Assembly: GCA_963700045.1 (NCBI GenBank)
Contig: CAVOWK010000007.1
Coordinates: 115,384-179,383 of the forward strand
Reading direction: 5' to 3'
Source of the DNA: RPQJ01 sp963700045
Lineage (GTDB): Bacteria > Pseudomonadota > Gammaproteobacteria > Steroidobacterales > Steroidobacteraceae
Length of the DNA: 64,000 nucleotides
Below the pieces are notes generated by a model that ran no database searches, was not told the origin of the DNA, and saw only the letters and a program-made list of their open reading frames with translations. A program made the translations under genes and the position numbers. Positions 8,807 through 18,000 of this stretch are shown piece by piece (within the stretch, counting starts at the first letter, position 1; each line of letters opens with the position of its first letter).

Positions 8807-11204
8807 TCACCCGGCGCCGACGGTCCGTTTGAATCCGGCGTCCTGCGCCAGACTGCGGAACTCAGGTGCGGAACGCAACAGGGCCGGCGGGTACCCCATG
8901 CGGACAAGTTCGGCAATCGACTTCAGCGCCGTCTGGCGGTCGTCCCGATCCGCGGCTGCGACTCCGATGAAATACTGAACGTAGACCATTTCCGGGCCGC
9001 CGCTCAGCGCTTCCGCCAGGTAGCGTTGCGAGCGCTCGTCCTCCCCCAACCGGCCGTAGTAGTAGCCTAGCTGAGCCTTGAGTGTCGGCGTTGCCGGGCG
9101 TCGCCACCAGTTCCGACTCCGCCAGCTTGATCGCCCTGCGATAGATCGTCGCAGCTTCGTCGCGGCGGCCTTCGACCTGCCACAAGCGCATCGGCGAGGT
9201 TGCCCTGGATCATGTGGTCGTGCTCGCCTAGCGTCGGCCGCACGCTCATAAGCCTGGACGCCAATCGAGAAACGGCCAAGGTAGTAATACGTCGTCGCGA
9301 GGTTCGAATACGCATCCTTCGACGGCTCGAGCTGCAGCGACCGGTCGTACGCTGCCAGGGCCCGGTCGAAATCCCCTTCCATCTGCAACGCGGCGCCAAG
9401 GTTGCTCCAGGCGAACGCGCTGGACGGTACCAACTCCGTCACCTTGCGCAGGGCAGCCGTCGCTTCGACGATCTTGCCCCGCTGGAACAGGTGGGTCGCG
9501 AGCGCCGAATGGGCGCCCCAATAGGCGGGTTCGGCAGTTACCGCCTGTCGGTAGCTCGCCTCCGCCTCGGCTCCTTTGCCAAGTCCCGCCAGCACGTCGC
9601 CCAGGCCGATGTACGCGTCGGCATCCCGGGGATTGCGCTCGACCAGGCGGGCATAGACCGTGCGTGCCGATTCGAACTTGCCGGAATGCCAACGCAATGC
9701 TCGCGAGCGCCTTTTCCGTCTCGAACGAGGGTTTCGTCCAGCGCAAGGGCCTTGCGACAGACCGTATCCGCGGATGCCAGCGCCGCTGGGTCGCGCGTGC
9801 GATCGAACTGCCGGGCATACGTCCGGCAAAGTCCTGCATAGGCTCCGGCGAACTCGGGATCGATGTCGATCGCCGCCTTGAACGACTGTCTCCGCTTGCT
9901 GCAGCCGGCTGAGGTCGCCCGGCTGGCGCAGGGCGCCGAGACCGGCCAGGTACGGGTCGATCGCACGCGTGTCGAGTTGATGCTCCTTGCCTGCGTCGCG
10001 TCCATGGTCCGTGTCCTTGAGGACGACCTGCAGCGCGTCCGTCACCGAGAGCGCGATGTCGTCCTGCAGCTCCAGGACGTCCCGCCACGCGCGATCGAAA
10101 TTGCCGGCCCAGACGTGATAACCCGTCGCCGTGTCGATCAACTGCACCGTCACCCGCACGTCGTCGCCATTGCGACGCACGCTGCCTTCGAGCACGTGCC
10201 GCACGCCCAGCAACTGGCCGATCTTGCGGACATCGAGGTTCCTGCCCTTGAACTCGAAGGCGGACGTGCGAGCTGCCACGCGCAGTCCCGGTATCTGCGC
10301 GAGCTTGGTCGAGAGTTCCTCGCTCAGTCCGTCACCCAGGTAGGAATTCCCGCCACCCGCGCTCATGTCGACCAGGGGCAGCACGGCGATCGAGCGGGGT
10401 CCGGGTTCCAGCGGGGGGACGGACTTGGCAGCCGGAGGTCGCAGGGACGTCGAGCGAGCGCCACCAGGCGAAACCCGTCACCGTCGCCATCAGCGCCACG
10501 CCCGCGACGATGACAGGCCCGATGGACTGGCGCGGGCGTGGCAACCTGCGCACGACGCCCGCGCCATCGACCCCCGCGTCGAGCACGACGCCTTCCGGCG
10601 TGATCTCGTAGGTCCACGCCAGCACCAGGACGATCGGCAGCCCGATCACCGCCAGGATGGTCAATGCCGACATCCACCATTCCGGGAACCGCAGTGGCTC
10701 GAACGTGACCTGGGCGACCTGCAGCACGATCCACATGCCGACCAGGTAAGAGGCCGTGACCTTGAAGACGTGCCGGCGCCTGAGTTCCGCGAGCAGGTGC
10801 TGTGCGCGGCCGCCGAACGTGGCCTGCGCGGCGTATCCGGACGCAAGGACATCTGGCGCCCTGGCAACCGGCGCCACCTGTTCGAAGTGAGCGATCAGCG
10901 CGTACGAGTCGTTGCCGACGCTTGCGATGTAACGCGGATGGCGGGGTTTGTCGCCGAACAGCTCGCGCAACGCGCCAATGGTGTGACGCAGCTTTTCTTC
11001 GGCGCCGTGGCGACCGGGCCAGATCTCGTTGCGCAGGGTGCGGTGGTCCACTGCCTCGCCATGCCGCGAGGCCAGGACGATGAGCACTTCGATCTGGTCA
11101 TCCGTGAGGCTGACGGTCTGGTCGGATTTTGACGCGCGGGATTCCCCGGGCTCTATGAGCCAGTCTCCGACACGGAAACCGTTACGAAGGCCCCCGGCAT
11201 CCAT
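8807..11204 (-). pseudogene. Winged-helix / membrane / TPR regulator (CadC-like), copy 1, multiply frameshifted
   Basis: The first 290 codons carry an OmpR/CadC-type winged helix (RNGFRVGDWLIEPGE, TLRNEIWPGRHGAEEKLR), a two-helix membrane module (RRRHVFKVTASYLVGMW, FPEWWMSALTILAVIG) and a third TM helix. A frameshift near 10,380 leads into a FlgO/TolB-like domain (GDGLSEELSTKLAQIPG, VLEGSVRRNGDDVRVT) and then TPRs. Further shifts near 9,780, 9,650, 9,230 and 9,100 break the TPR array; the missing pieces are readable in other frames (for example DEAATIYRRAIKLAESEL). A full-length paralogue lies at 53,705-56,056 and shows what the intact protein looks like. Type: membrane-bound transcription regulator with periplasmic TPR sensor, inferred. 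Start ATG at 11204 chosen over an upstream TTG. Confidence 0.65.
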
Positions 11205-11258
11205 TGCCAAACGCCATCCCCCGCTTTAGGCGCAGCATAGCAGACCGACCCGCTGCGA

Positions 11259-12434
11259 CTATTCTAGCTCAGGCCGGCTGAGGGCGCTCTCGAGGTCCGC
11301 GATGAGGTCGTCGACGTCTTCGAGGCCGATGGACAGTCGCACGGTACCCGGACCGATGTCGGCCCAGCGCTGCTGCTCGGCCGTCAACCGACTTGCGTCC
11401 TGCAGGGCCGGGGGTACGACCAGTGACTCGGTCGACCCGAGACTCGCGGCGATCGAGAAAAGATCGAGCCGCTCCGCGAACCGTGTCCCGGCTGTCTCCC
11501 CTCCGGCAACGTCGATCGTGACGATGGTGCCGAAATCAGGCATCTGCCGCAGGGCGAGGGCGTGGCCTGGATCACCCGGCAGGCCGGGATAGCGGACGCG
11601 CTCGACGCGCGGATGCCCCGCCAGGTGCTCTGCCACGCGCAGGGCACTCCGGCACTGGGCGTCCCAGCGCACGAAATAGGTCTTCATGCCGCGCTGCAAC
11701 AGAAACGCGGCGTGGGGATCGAGTGTCGGCCCGAGGATCGCCATGTCGCCACGCATCGAGTCGATGAGTTCGGCGCGCCCGATCACGGCGCCGCCCATCA
11801 CGTCGCCATGCCCGGACGCGTACTTCGTCAGGCTGTGCGCAAACAGGTCGACGTCGAACTGTCCGTGGTTGTGCAAACCCGCGAGCGTGTTGTCGAGCAG
11901 GGTCAATGCGCCGTGGCGGCGCGCGATGGAAGTGAGCCGTTCGATGTCGGCGAGCTTGAGCACCGGGTTCGTCGGCGACTCGAACACGACGAGGCGAGTC
12001 GGCGTGGCAGCCAGTGCACGATCGAGGCCATCGAGGTCGTCGATCGACAGCATCGTGCTCGTGACGCCGAAGCGGCGCAGCAGGCGGCCGACCAGCGCGC
12101 GCGTCGGTGCGTACTGCTCGGCGAAGTGCACCACGTGATCGCCGGACTTGAGCAGCGCAATGAGTGGCATCGCTATCGCCGCGACACCCGATCCGGTGAG
12201 CAGGCACGCTTCGCGCCCCTGCAACCCGGCCAGCAGCAGCTCGAGCTGCCGCAGCGTGGGATTCGAGACACGCGAGTAATAGAACCCCTCGCGTTTTCCC
12301 TTGAACTGCTCGAGCGTCGCACCGACGTCGTCGAACGTGAACTTCACCGACTGGTAAATCGGCGCGACCAGCGGACGGTTGTCTGCCGGCACCTGCACGA
12401 CCGGCGGATGCGTGACCAGCGTGCGTTTTCTCAT
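11259..12434 (-). CDS. Cys/Met-metabolism PLP-dependent enzyme (trans-sulfuration family)
   Basis: The 391-residue protein has the family signature of cystathionine gamma-synthase/beta-lyase and methionine gamma-lyase enzymes: GFYYSRVSNPTLRQLE near the N-terminus, VFESPTNPVLKLADI, and the PLP lysine in HSLTKYASGHGDVMGG, with LGSTESLVVPPA near the end. These enzymes cleave or form C-S bonds in homocysteine, cystathionine and methionine. Its ATG overlaps the TGA of the omega-amidase before it (ATGA), and the aminotransferase lies one gene further up, so it belongs to a three-gene sulfur amino-acid operon. The exact reaction cannot be told from sequence alone; a lyase role fits the salvage context. 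Confidence 0.8.
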   Translation of the reverse strand: MRKRTLVTHPPVVQVPADNRPLVAPIYQSVKFTFDDVGATLEQFKGKREGFYYSRVSNPTLRQLELLLAGLQGREACLLTGSGVAAIAMPLIALLKSGDHVVHFAEQYAPTRALVGRLLRRFGVTSTMLSIDDLDGLDRALAATPTRLVVFESPTNPVLKLADIERLTSIARRHGALTLLDNTLAGLHNHGQFDVDLFAHSLTKYASGHGDVMGGAVIGRAELIDSMRGDMAILGPTLDPHAAFLLQRGMKTYFVRWDAQCRSALRVAEHLAGHPRVERVRYPGLPGDPGHALALRQMPDFGTIVTIDVAGGETAGTRFAERLDLFSIAASLGSTESLVVPPALQDASRLTAEQQRWADIGPGTVRLSIGLEDVDDLIADLESALSRPELE

Positions 12435-13219
12435 TTCGTGTCCGCCCGCAGTTCGAAATCGTCGGCATCGAGGTGCACGGGAAAATCGCGGCGGAACGTG
12501 GCGAGGGACTCGCGGTCCAGCACGACGGTCTCGACGAAGTCGCCGTCGCGGTCGCCGCCGAGCACCTGGCCCAGGAAATCGAGCGCGACGCTGTCGCCGC
12601 TATAGCTCGCGCCGTTGCCGTCCTTGCCCACGCGATTGACGCCGACCACGTAGCAGACGTTCTCGATGGCCCGCGCGCGCAGCAGCGCGCTCCAGGCGGA
12701 GCGCCGCCGCGATGGCCAGTTGGCGACGTACAGCAGGACGTCGTAGTCGCCGCGACTGCGGCTCCACACCGGGAAACGCAGGTCGTAGCAGACCAATGGG
12801 CACAGGCGCCAACCCTTGAGTTCGACGACCAGTCGCTGGTTACCCGAGGCGTAGTGCTCCTGCTCGCGTGCCATGCGGAACAGGTGACGCTTGTCATAGT
12901 GCGCGCAGTTGCCGTCGGGGGTCGCCCAGACCAGTCGGTTGTAGTGCCGCCCGCCCTCCTCGACGATCAGGCTGCCGGTGATGGCACAGCCAATCGCGGC
13001 TGCCTCTTCGCGCAGCCATCCGACCGTGGCGCCCGCCATCGTCTCCGCGAGCGCGCTGGCCGCCATCGAGAATCCGGTCGTGAACATTTCCGGCAGCACG
13101 ATCAGGTCGGTGTGCCCGGCCAGTCCGCGAAAATGCGCAGCAATGTTGCGACGGTTGGTGGCGGGATCCTGCCAGGCAAGATCGGTCTGGATCATCGTGA
13201 CACGCAGGTTTGCAGTCAT
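12431..13219 (-). CDS. yafV: Omega-amidase (nitrilase superfamily, YafV type)
   Basis: The 262-residue protein shows the nitrilase Glu-Lys-Cys triad: E in VLPEMFTTGFSM, K in YDKRHLF and C in LVCYDLRFPVWSR. Length and motifs match YafV/Nit2 omega-amidases, which hydrolyse 2-oxoglutaramate and 2-oxosuccinamate formed when glutamine or asparagine donates an amino group to alpha-ketomethylthiobutyrate. Its start overlaps the end of the YbdL-like aminotransferase (13216-13219) and its stop overlaps the start of the Cys/Met enzyme. This fits a transaminase/omega-amidase methionine-salvage unit. Confidence 0.85.
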   Translation of the reverse strand: MTANLRVTMIQTDLAWQDPATNRRNIAAHFRGLAGHTDLIVLPEMFTTGFSMAASALAETMAGATVGWLREEAAAIGCAITGSLIVEEGGRHYNRLVWATPDGNCAHYDKRHLFRMAREQEHYASGNQRLVVELKGWRLCPLVCYDLRFPVWSRSRGDYDVLLYVANWPSRRRSAWSALLRARAIENVCYVVGVNRVGKDGNGASYSGDSVALDFLGQVLGGDRDGDFVETVVLDRESLATFRRDFPVHLDADDFELRADTK

Positions 13220-14389
13220 AGCAACCTCAGTCTGGCAGCGGCCGCATCCAGCGTGGCCTCGTGCTTGGCAAAACAGAACCGGACGATGCGTTCGTTTTTC
13301 GCGGCGCTATCCGCTGAAAAGACCGATATCGGGATGGCAGCCACGCCGTGCTGCGCAGTGAGCAGGCGCGCGAACTCGGTATCGGGCAGGTCGCTCACGG
13401 ACGAGTAGTCGACGAGCTGGAAATACGTGCTGTGCGCGGGCTCGAACCGGAACCGGGTCTGGGCCAGCAGGCCGGCGAAGTGATCGCGCTTGCGCTGGTA
13501 GAAGGCCGGCAGTTCACGCGCGTGCTCCGGGCATGAGCGCATGAAGTCTGCGATCGCCGCCTGCAGGGGCGTGGCGACGACGAACTGCACGAACTGATGC
13601 ACCTTGCGGAACTCCTGCGTCAGCGGCGACGGCGCGATGCAGTAGCCGACCTTCCAGCCCGTCGCGTGAAAAGTCTTGCCGAACGACGACACGACGAGAC
13701 TGCGCGCGGCCAGTTCGGCGTGCCGCAGCAGGCTTTGATGGCGGCGCCCGTCGAACAGCATGTGCTCGTAGACCTCGTCGGCGAGCACGAAGATACCGGT
13801 GCCGCGCAACCGTTCGGCGAGCTGCTCGAGGTCCGCCGGCTCGAGCGTCGCGCCACTCGGGTTGTGCGGAAAGTTGATGACGAGCAGGCGCGTGCGCGGG
13901 GTGATCGCATCGCTCAGGCGCTGCCAGTCGATGCCGAAGCCCGGGCGCTGCAGCGGCACGTGCACCGCGCGGCCGCCGGCCAGCTCGACCGCAGGCTCGT
14001 ACGAATCGTAGGCCGGGTCGAGCAGGATGGCGTCGTCGCCGGCACGGACGATGGCCTGGATGGCACAGAAGAGCGCCTCGGTGCCACCCGAGGTCACCGT
14101 GATCTCGTTCTCGGGGTCGACCGTGCGACCGTAGTACTCGGCGACCTTGGCGGCGATCGCTTCGCGCAGACTCTGGCAGGCCGGTCATCGGCGCGTACTG
14201 GTTGCCGGCGCCGCCTTTGCGCATGTGGTGACTGGCGAGGTCGAGCAGGCGATCAGGCGGGTCGAAGTCGGGGAAGCCCTGGGAGAGATTGATGGCACCG
14301 TGTTCCGCGGCGAGGCGGGACATGACCGTGAATATCGTGGTGCCGACTCGCGGCAACTTGCTGTCGATCGGCGGGTGCATGGGCCGCAT
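13216..14389 (-). CDS. ybdL: Methionine aminotransferase, YbdL type (frameshifted)
   Basis: The N-terminal frame (14389 to about 14173) has INLSQGFPDFDPPDRLLDLA and NQYAPMTGLPES, typical of the YbdL/kynurenine-aminotransferase branch. The rest continues in another frame: TSGGTEALFCAIQAI, NFPHNPSGATLE, LADEVYEHM and the PLP lysine in SSFGKTFHATGWKVGY. A one-base indel near 14,173 accounts for the shift; reading across it restores GLPESLREAIA. The family prefers methionine, histidine or phenylalanine with keto acids such as alpha-ketomethylthiobutyrate. It heads the operon with the omega-amidase. Whether the shift is real or an assembly error is open. Confidence 0.8.
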
Positions 14390-14543
14390 TCTAGCAGCGG
14401 CCCGGCACCGCTTTATCGGGTCTGGTCAGCCCACTGGCTGACGCGATGGCTGCGGTGGAGCCCATCTTCCGTTCCGGGTCGGGTCCGGGAACACGCCGTG
14501 AACTCATCGGGCGAGTAGGTCACGGGGCGGACGGTCGGTGAGG

Positions 14544-14617
14544 GCGTTCGTTCCGGGTCCTTTCCGGGCGAGCGGAAAGGCAGACACGCTCGCCCGGAAA
14601 AGACCCGGAACGAGCGC
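14544..14617. repeat. Long inverted repeat (31-bp arms)
   Basis: Arms at 14544-14574 and 14587-14617 are reverse complements with 2 mismatches in 31 bases, separated by a 12-base loop. Both arms carry the core TTCCGGGTC and CGGGCGAGCG. It lies in a gene-free gap between the YbdL-like gene and the IS1111 element. There is no T-tract after either arm, so it is not a typical intrinsic terminator. It may be an extragenic palindrome or a recombination/landing site. Confidence 0.75.
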
Positions 14618-14633
14618 CCGATCGACCGCGCCT

Positions 14634-14667
14634 GTGCGAATTCCCGTCAAAGCCCGAGAATTCGCAC
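14634..14667. repeat. Second inverted repeat (10-bp perfect arms)
   Basis: GTGCGAATTC at 14634-14643 pairs with GAATTCGCAC at 14658-14667 across a 14-base loop. It is 16 bases from the larger inverted repeat. No ribosome site or open frame uses this stretch. The region 14390-14804 otherwise holds no gene I can support. Confidence 0.7.
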
Positions 14668-14886
14668 GGCGCATGCAACGTCGACGCTGTCACACCGCAT
14701 GACCCGCTGTGGATGGGTCACGACCAGCAAATTCCGTGACTCCGTCACCAAGTCGCGTTGGTGGAACACCGCTCTGATGCGTGCCGTACGCCCAAAGCAA
14801 TGGGATGGACCCCTCCCCACTCCTACGGCATCGAGTGCCAGACTGGAGGTGTGTAATCACCAGTCACGGAACGAGGAGGGGTCGTC

Positions 14887-15918
14887 ATGAAGCTTACTCG
14901 CGTGGGTGTGGATTTGGCCAAGCAGGTCTTCCAGGTGCACGGCGTGGATCGGGCGGAGCGCCCGGCCTGGTGCAAGCGTTTGAAGCGCAGCCGATGGATC
15001 GCGGATCTGGAGCGCGACGTCGAGCCAGGCGCCGAGATCGGCATGGAGGCCTGTGGCAGCGCGCATCACTGGGCGCGACTGCTGCAGTGCAAAGGCTATC
15101 GGGTGAAGCTGATCGCCCCTCAGTTCGTGAAGCCGTACGTGAAGTCGAACAAGACCGACGCGAACGATGCCGAGGCGATCTGCGAGGCGATGAGCCGGCC
15201 GAGCATGCGGTTCGTGGCGGTGAAGACCGTCGAGCAGCAGGATCTGCAAGCGGTGCATCGCGTGCGATCGAGCCTGATCCGGGAGCGGACGGCGAAGGCC
15301 AACCAGTTGCGCGGGCTTGTGTACGAGTACGGTCTGGTGGCGCCTCAACAGATCAGCTCCCTGCGGCGAGCGGTGCCGCAATGGCTGGAGGATGCGGAGA
15401 ATGGCCTGACCGTACGCTTCCGATCGCTGCTGGCCGGCTTGTACCGTGATCTGAAGCAACTCGACGAGCGGGTGCGCGAGCTCGATCAGGAAGTCGCCGC
15501 GATCACTCGTGAGCACGAGCCCGTCCGGCGACTCATGCAGATCAACGGCATTGGCCCGTTGATCGCCAGCGCGCTGTACGCGCTGGTCGGCGATGCGAGG
15601 CAGTACCGCAACGGTCGTGATCTGGCGGTGGCACTGGGACTGACGCCTCGGCAGCACAGCTCGGGCGGCAAGGAGAAGCTGCTGGGCATCAGCAAACGCG
15701 GCGACAAGTACGTGCGCACGCTGCTGATCCACGGCGCACGCTCGGCGTTGCGCACGGCGCCAGGCAGGACGGATCGGATCAGTCGCTGGGCCTTGGCGCT
15801 CGCGGAGCGCTCACATCCGAACGTCGCTGTGACGGCGCTCGCCAACAAGACCGCCCGGGTCGCCTGGGCGATGCTGAGGCATGGAGCGAACTATGAACCG
15901 GAGCGCGTGGCGGCCTGA
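14887..15918 (+). CDS. IS1111-type transposase (DEDD plus Ser)
   Basis: The 343-residue protein starts RVGVDLAKQVFQVHGVD with the first RuvC-like Asp. It continues with EACGSAHHWAR (Glu), LIAPQFVKPYVKSNKTDAND (two Asp) and KTVEQQDLQAVHR, all typical of IS1111 transposases. The C-terminal Tnp20 domain has NGIGPLIASALYALVGDA and SSGGKEKLLGISKRG, which includes the serine used for strand exchange. GAGGAGGGG precedes the ATG. Length and frame are complete, so the element could be active. These recombinases are guided by an RNA encoded within the element. Confidence 0.92.
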   Translation: MKLTRVGVDLAKQVFQVHGVDRAERPAWCKRLKRSRWIADLERDVEPGAEIGMEACGSAHHWARLLQCKGYRVKLIAPQFVKPYVKSNKTDANDAEAICEAMSRPSMRFVAVKTVEQQDLQAVHRVRSSLIRERTAKANQLRGLVYEYGLVAPQQISSLRRAVPQWLEDAENGLTVRFRSLLAGLYRDLKQLDERVRELDQEVAAITREHEPVRRLMQINGIGPLIASALYALVGDARQYRNGRDLAVALGLTPRQHSSGGKEKLLGISKRGDKYVRTLLIHGARSALRTAPGRTDRISRWALALAERSHPNVAVTALANKTARVAWAMLRHGANYEPERVAA

Positions 15919-16163
15919 GGCCGTGCGTTCCAACTGATCGAGGAGAACATCACCGCGGTTGCGAGCACTCCGAAGGATGGCGAACAGGTCGAACCGGCGT
16001 CGACATAACCTGAGAGTGTCTGAGGGCGACAAGCCCGAGAAAGCAATGAGGAGCCGACGCGCGAATAGCCCATCGTGGCCCGACCTCGACTGATCGAGGT
16101 CAGACAGAGGCCGGATATACGTGAGCAGTCGTACCTCGTCGCCAGAAAACGGAGTGCTAGCAA
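15919..16163 (+). ncRNA. Candidate seekRNA / bridge-RNA region of the IS1111 element
   Basis: This 245-base tail between the transposase stop and the right inverted repeat has no credible gene. In IS1111 elements the guide RNA is known to be encoded in the 3' non-coding end. The sequence can fold: a perfect 8-bp stem GACCTCGA/TCGAGGTC with a CTGA loop lies at 16082-16101. RNA ends and guide loops cannot be defined from sequence alone. Confidence 0.4.
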
Positions 16164-16234
16164 AGTGGGGTGGGGTCCATATACAGACATTCAACGGGGA
16201 ATTTCGACCCATCAGCGACATTGACTGCCCTGAG

Positions 16235-16425
16235 TTCGTCGCCTCGAAGCAGTCACTCGCGTGGGCCTGCAAGCCCGCGTGCGTGAACATCTTCTCGATC
16301 ACCGGTTGCTCCAGGATGGCTGCGATGATCTTTAGCTCACCGCCGCAGCTCGGGCAGGGCTCGAGGTCCAGCTCTAACACGCGTTTGAGCAGCCAGGCCC
16401 AACTCAGCCGCACCAAATGGTGATG
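16235..16425 (-). pseudogene. IS91-family transposase, C-terminal remnant
   Basis: Read on the minus strand this gives VRLSWAWLLKRVLELDLEP, then CPSCGGELKIIAAIL and VIEKMFTHAGLQA. This is the conserved C-terminal end of IS91-type (Y2 rolling-circle) transposases with its CxxC motif. The catalytic part is missing, and the upstream frame degenerates within about 100 bases. The IS1111 element abuts its downstream side. It is a relic that marks this stretch as an insertion hotspot. Confidence 0.7.
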
Positions 16426-16840
16426 TGTACAGTTTGCCTCGAACTCGGCGGGCTATGTCTGCGTTTGCGGGCTCATCCGGCCCATGCAACACCACCCGTG
16501 TGCGCAGCTTGGCGATAGCGGCGCTGTCACCGCTCAATAGATCGCAGTCGAGTCCAAGGATCTATTCAAGAGCGTCGGGTGCCGTGTTCGGGGTGCCAAT
16601 GCAAGAAAAAAGCATTTGAAAATTCTATCCCCCAAGCACGAATAACCATGGTCGCCCCACGTCGGCGAAGATACTCCTCGTTCTATCGGTAGTGGGCCTG
16701 GGAGGCAGACGGACAAGCACGGAATGACCTATCCTTCGCACCCGAGCCGGCGGGCTTTCGTCCCTGCCCAAGAAATGCCGCTGCTGCCGAGCAGTCCGGC
16801 GAGATTGGTCCAGCCGCGTTGCCACAGGAGCAGCTTCAAC
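16426..16840. other. Gene-free gap after the IS91 remnant
   Basis: No credible gene is seen. A short minus-strand frame around 16337-16537 may be decayed IS91 sequence upstream of the conserved C-terminus. The right part is the 5' leader of the membrane-protein gene at 16841. Confidence 0.4.
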
Positions 16841-17269
16841 ATGCCAAATCTTGAGGGGTTTTTTTCCCGAACCTTCCGACCCTTCTACCTGCTGACCGGT
16901 GCGGGAACAGCACTTATAGGGATCTTTGCATTCTTCCCCTCCTGGGCCACGCCAAACATCGCGAGACTTCCCTTTCTGGTTGAATATACGATCATCATCC
17001 AGCATTGGGGAATCATGGTCGGGCTCATGGGCCTGTTCATGATGGGCGCGGCGATATTCCCCGAGTGGCGCCTCCCGATCGCTCTCTACAGCGTGCTCGA
17101 GAAGGCGTTCATGGTATGGCTCGTGCTTGCCAACGCCAGGCAACCGTTCGCCGCTGGTTTCTGGATTCCATTTGCGATTGATTTCATGGTGGTGGGATAC
17201 ACCATTGGCTATTTTGTGTATTGCGGAGTCGACAGCCCTCGGCGGAAAGAGCCGGACCGACGAGAATGA
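16841..17269 (+). CDS. Small four-helix membrane protein, unknown function
   Basis: The frame opens further upstream, but ATG at 16841 is preceded by AGGAG and gives a sensible 142-residue protein beginning MPNLEGFFSRTFRPFYLLTG. Four hydrophobic segments are visible (around residues 15-35, 50-70, 80-100 and 105-130) and the C-terminus is short and charged. There are no catalytic motifs and no obvious partner gene. The surrounding region is mobile-element debris, so it may have arrived by transfer. I do not recognise the family. Confidence 0.55.
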   Translation: MPNLEGFFSRTFRPFYLLTGAGTALIGIFAFFPSWATPNIARLPFLVEYTIIIQHWGIMVGLMGLFMMGAAIFPEWRLPIALYSVLEKAFMVWLVLANARQPFAAGFWIPFAIDFMVVGYTIGYFVYCGVDSPRRKEPDRRE

Positions 17270-17487
17270 TCAGGCCCCGGTCGCTTCCGGCGCGCGCCCA
17301 AAGCACGTGCACTCGCGTCCTCCCGTTTACAGAAATGCGCTTTTGGAAGTCCTTTCCTTCGTTGACTTGGCCCGACGGAACGTCCACCGACTGGCACGGG
17401 TCGACGGCAACAACTTCCATGTTCTGAACGCGGCCAGCCGGCTGAAGTGTGAACCGGGAAATGACCCCAGGGTCCGCAGCCGCGCCG

Positions 17488-17880
17488 TCAGATCAGCCTG
17501 GTGCGGAGCTTCTGGTATTCGGCGTCGGTGATCGAGCCCTTCGCCTTCAGTTCGTCGAGCTTCCGGATCTCATCGGCGGCGCTGAAGCCGACGATGTTCC
17601 GTATCTCCTCCCGCGCCTTCTCCGCCCGAGCCTGGTTGCGCTCGGCCATGCCGCCGCCCTGGGTGAGCACGTAGGCGAGGACGCCGAGATAGGGAAGGAT
17701 GATCAGGAAGATTACCCAGATCACCTTGGCCCCGCCCGAGATGTCGTGACGCCGGAAGAGGTCGCTGAACACCGAGATCAGCAGCCAGATCCAGAGCACG
17801 AACATGAAAATGACAAACATGTCGACCAGGAACGTCCCGAACGTCACGCCGCCCAGGTGCACTGCTGCTTCTCCGTCCAT
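17488..17880 (-). CDS. PLDc_N / SHOCT-domain membrane protein
   Basis: ATG at 17880 follows GAGGAG. The 130-residue protein has two TM helices (FVIFMFVLWIWLLISVF, then IWVIFLIILPYLGVLAYV) in the arrangement of the phospholipase-D nuclease N-terminal module, a linker rich in Ala/Glu/Arg, and a C-terminal SHOCT motif (LDELKAKGSITDAEYQKLR). SHOCT domains are short oligomerisation or anchoring modules in stress-related proteins. No catalytic PLD residues are present. A longer upstream frame exists but lacks a ribosome site. Confidence 0.8.
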   Translation of the reverse strand: MDGEAAVHLGGVTFGTFLVDMFVIFMFVLWIWLLISVFSDLFRRHDISGGAKVIWVIFLIILPYLGVLAYVLTQGGGMAERNQARAEKAREEIRNIVGFSAADEIRKLDELKAKGSITDAEYQKLRTRLI

Positions 17881-18000
17881 GTCGCTTCTCCTCGCTATGT
17901 GATGTGAAGAACTGTCGCCGGCGCAAGTATAGGACTGATCACTCTTGTCCAAGACCGATGCGTGCACTCTGGGAGCGGGCCTGACGCAGGAGGCGGACTG

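Larger units (their letters stand above)
14805..16180 (+). mobile_element. IS110-family element, IS1111 subgroup
   Basis: A 17-base inverted repeat with one mismatch bounds the element: ATGGACCCCTCCCCACT at 14805-14821 and its complement at 16164-16180. Inside lie one intact transposase (14887-15918) and a 245-base non-coding tail. Subterminal repeats plus a long 3' non-coding end are the mark of the IS1111 subgroup, as opposed to IS110 proper. The true ends lie a few bases outside the repeats. No target duplication is expected for this family. An IS91-family remnant flanks its right side. Confidence 0.8.

Noticed and set aside
14699..14890. Short plus-strand frame upstream of the IS1111 transposase
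   Set aside because: It spans the left IS end, has no ribosome site and no similarity I recognise; it looks like chance.
17270..17487. Possible small genes on either strand between the two membrane proteins
   Set aside because: Frames lack ribosome sites and have shadow-like composition.
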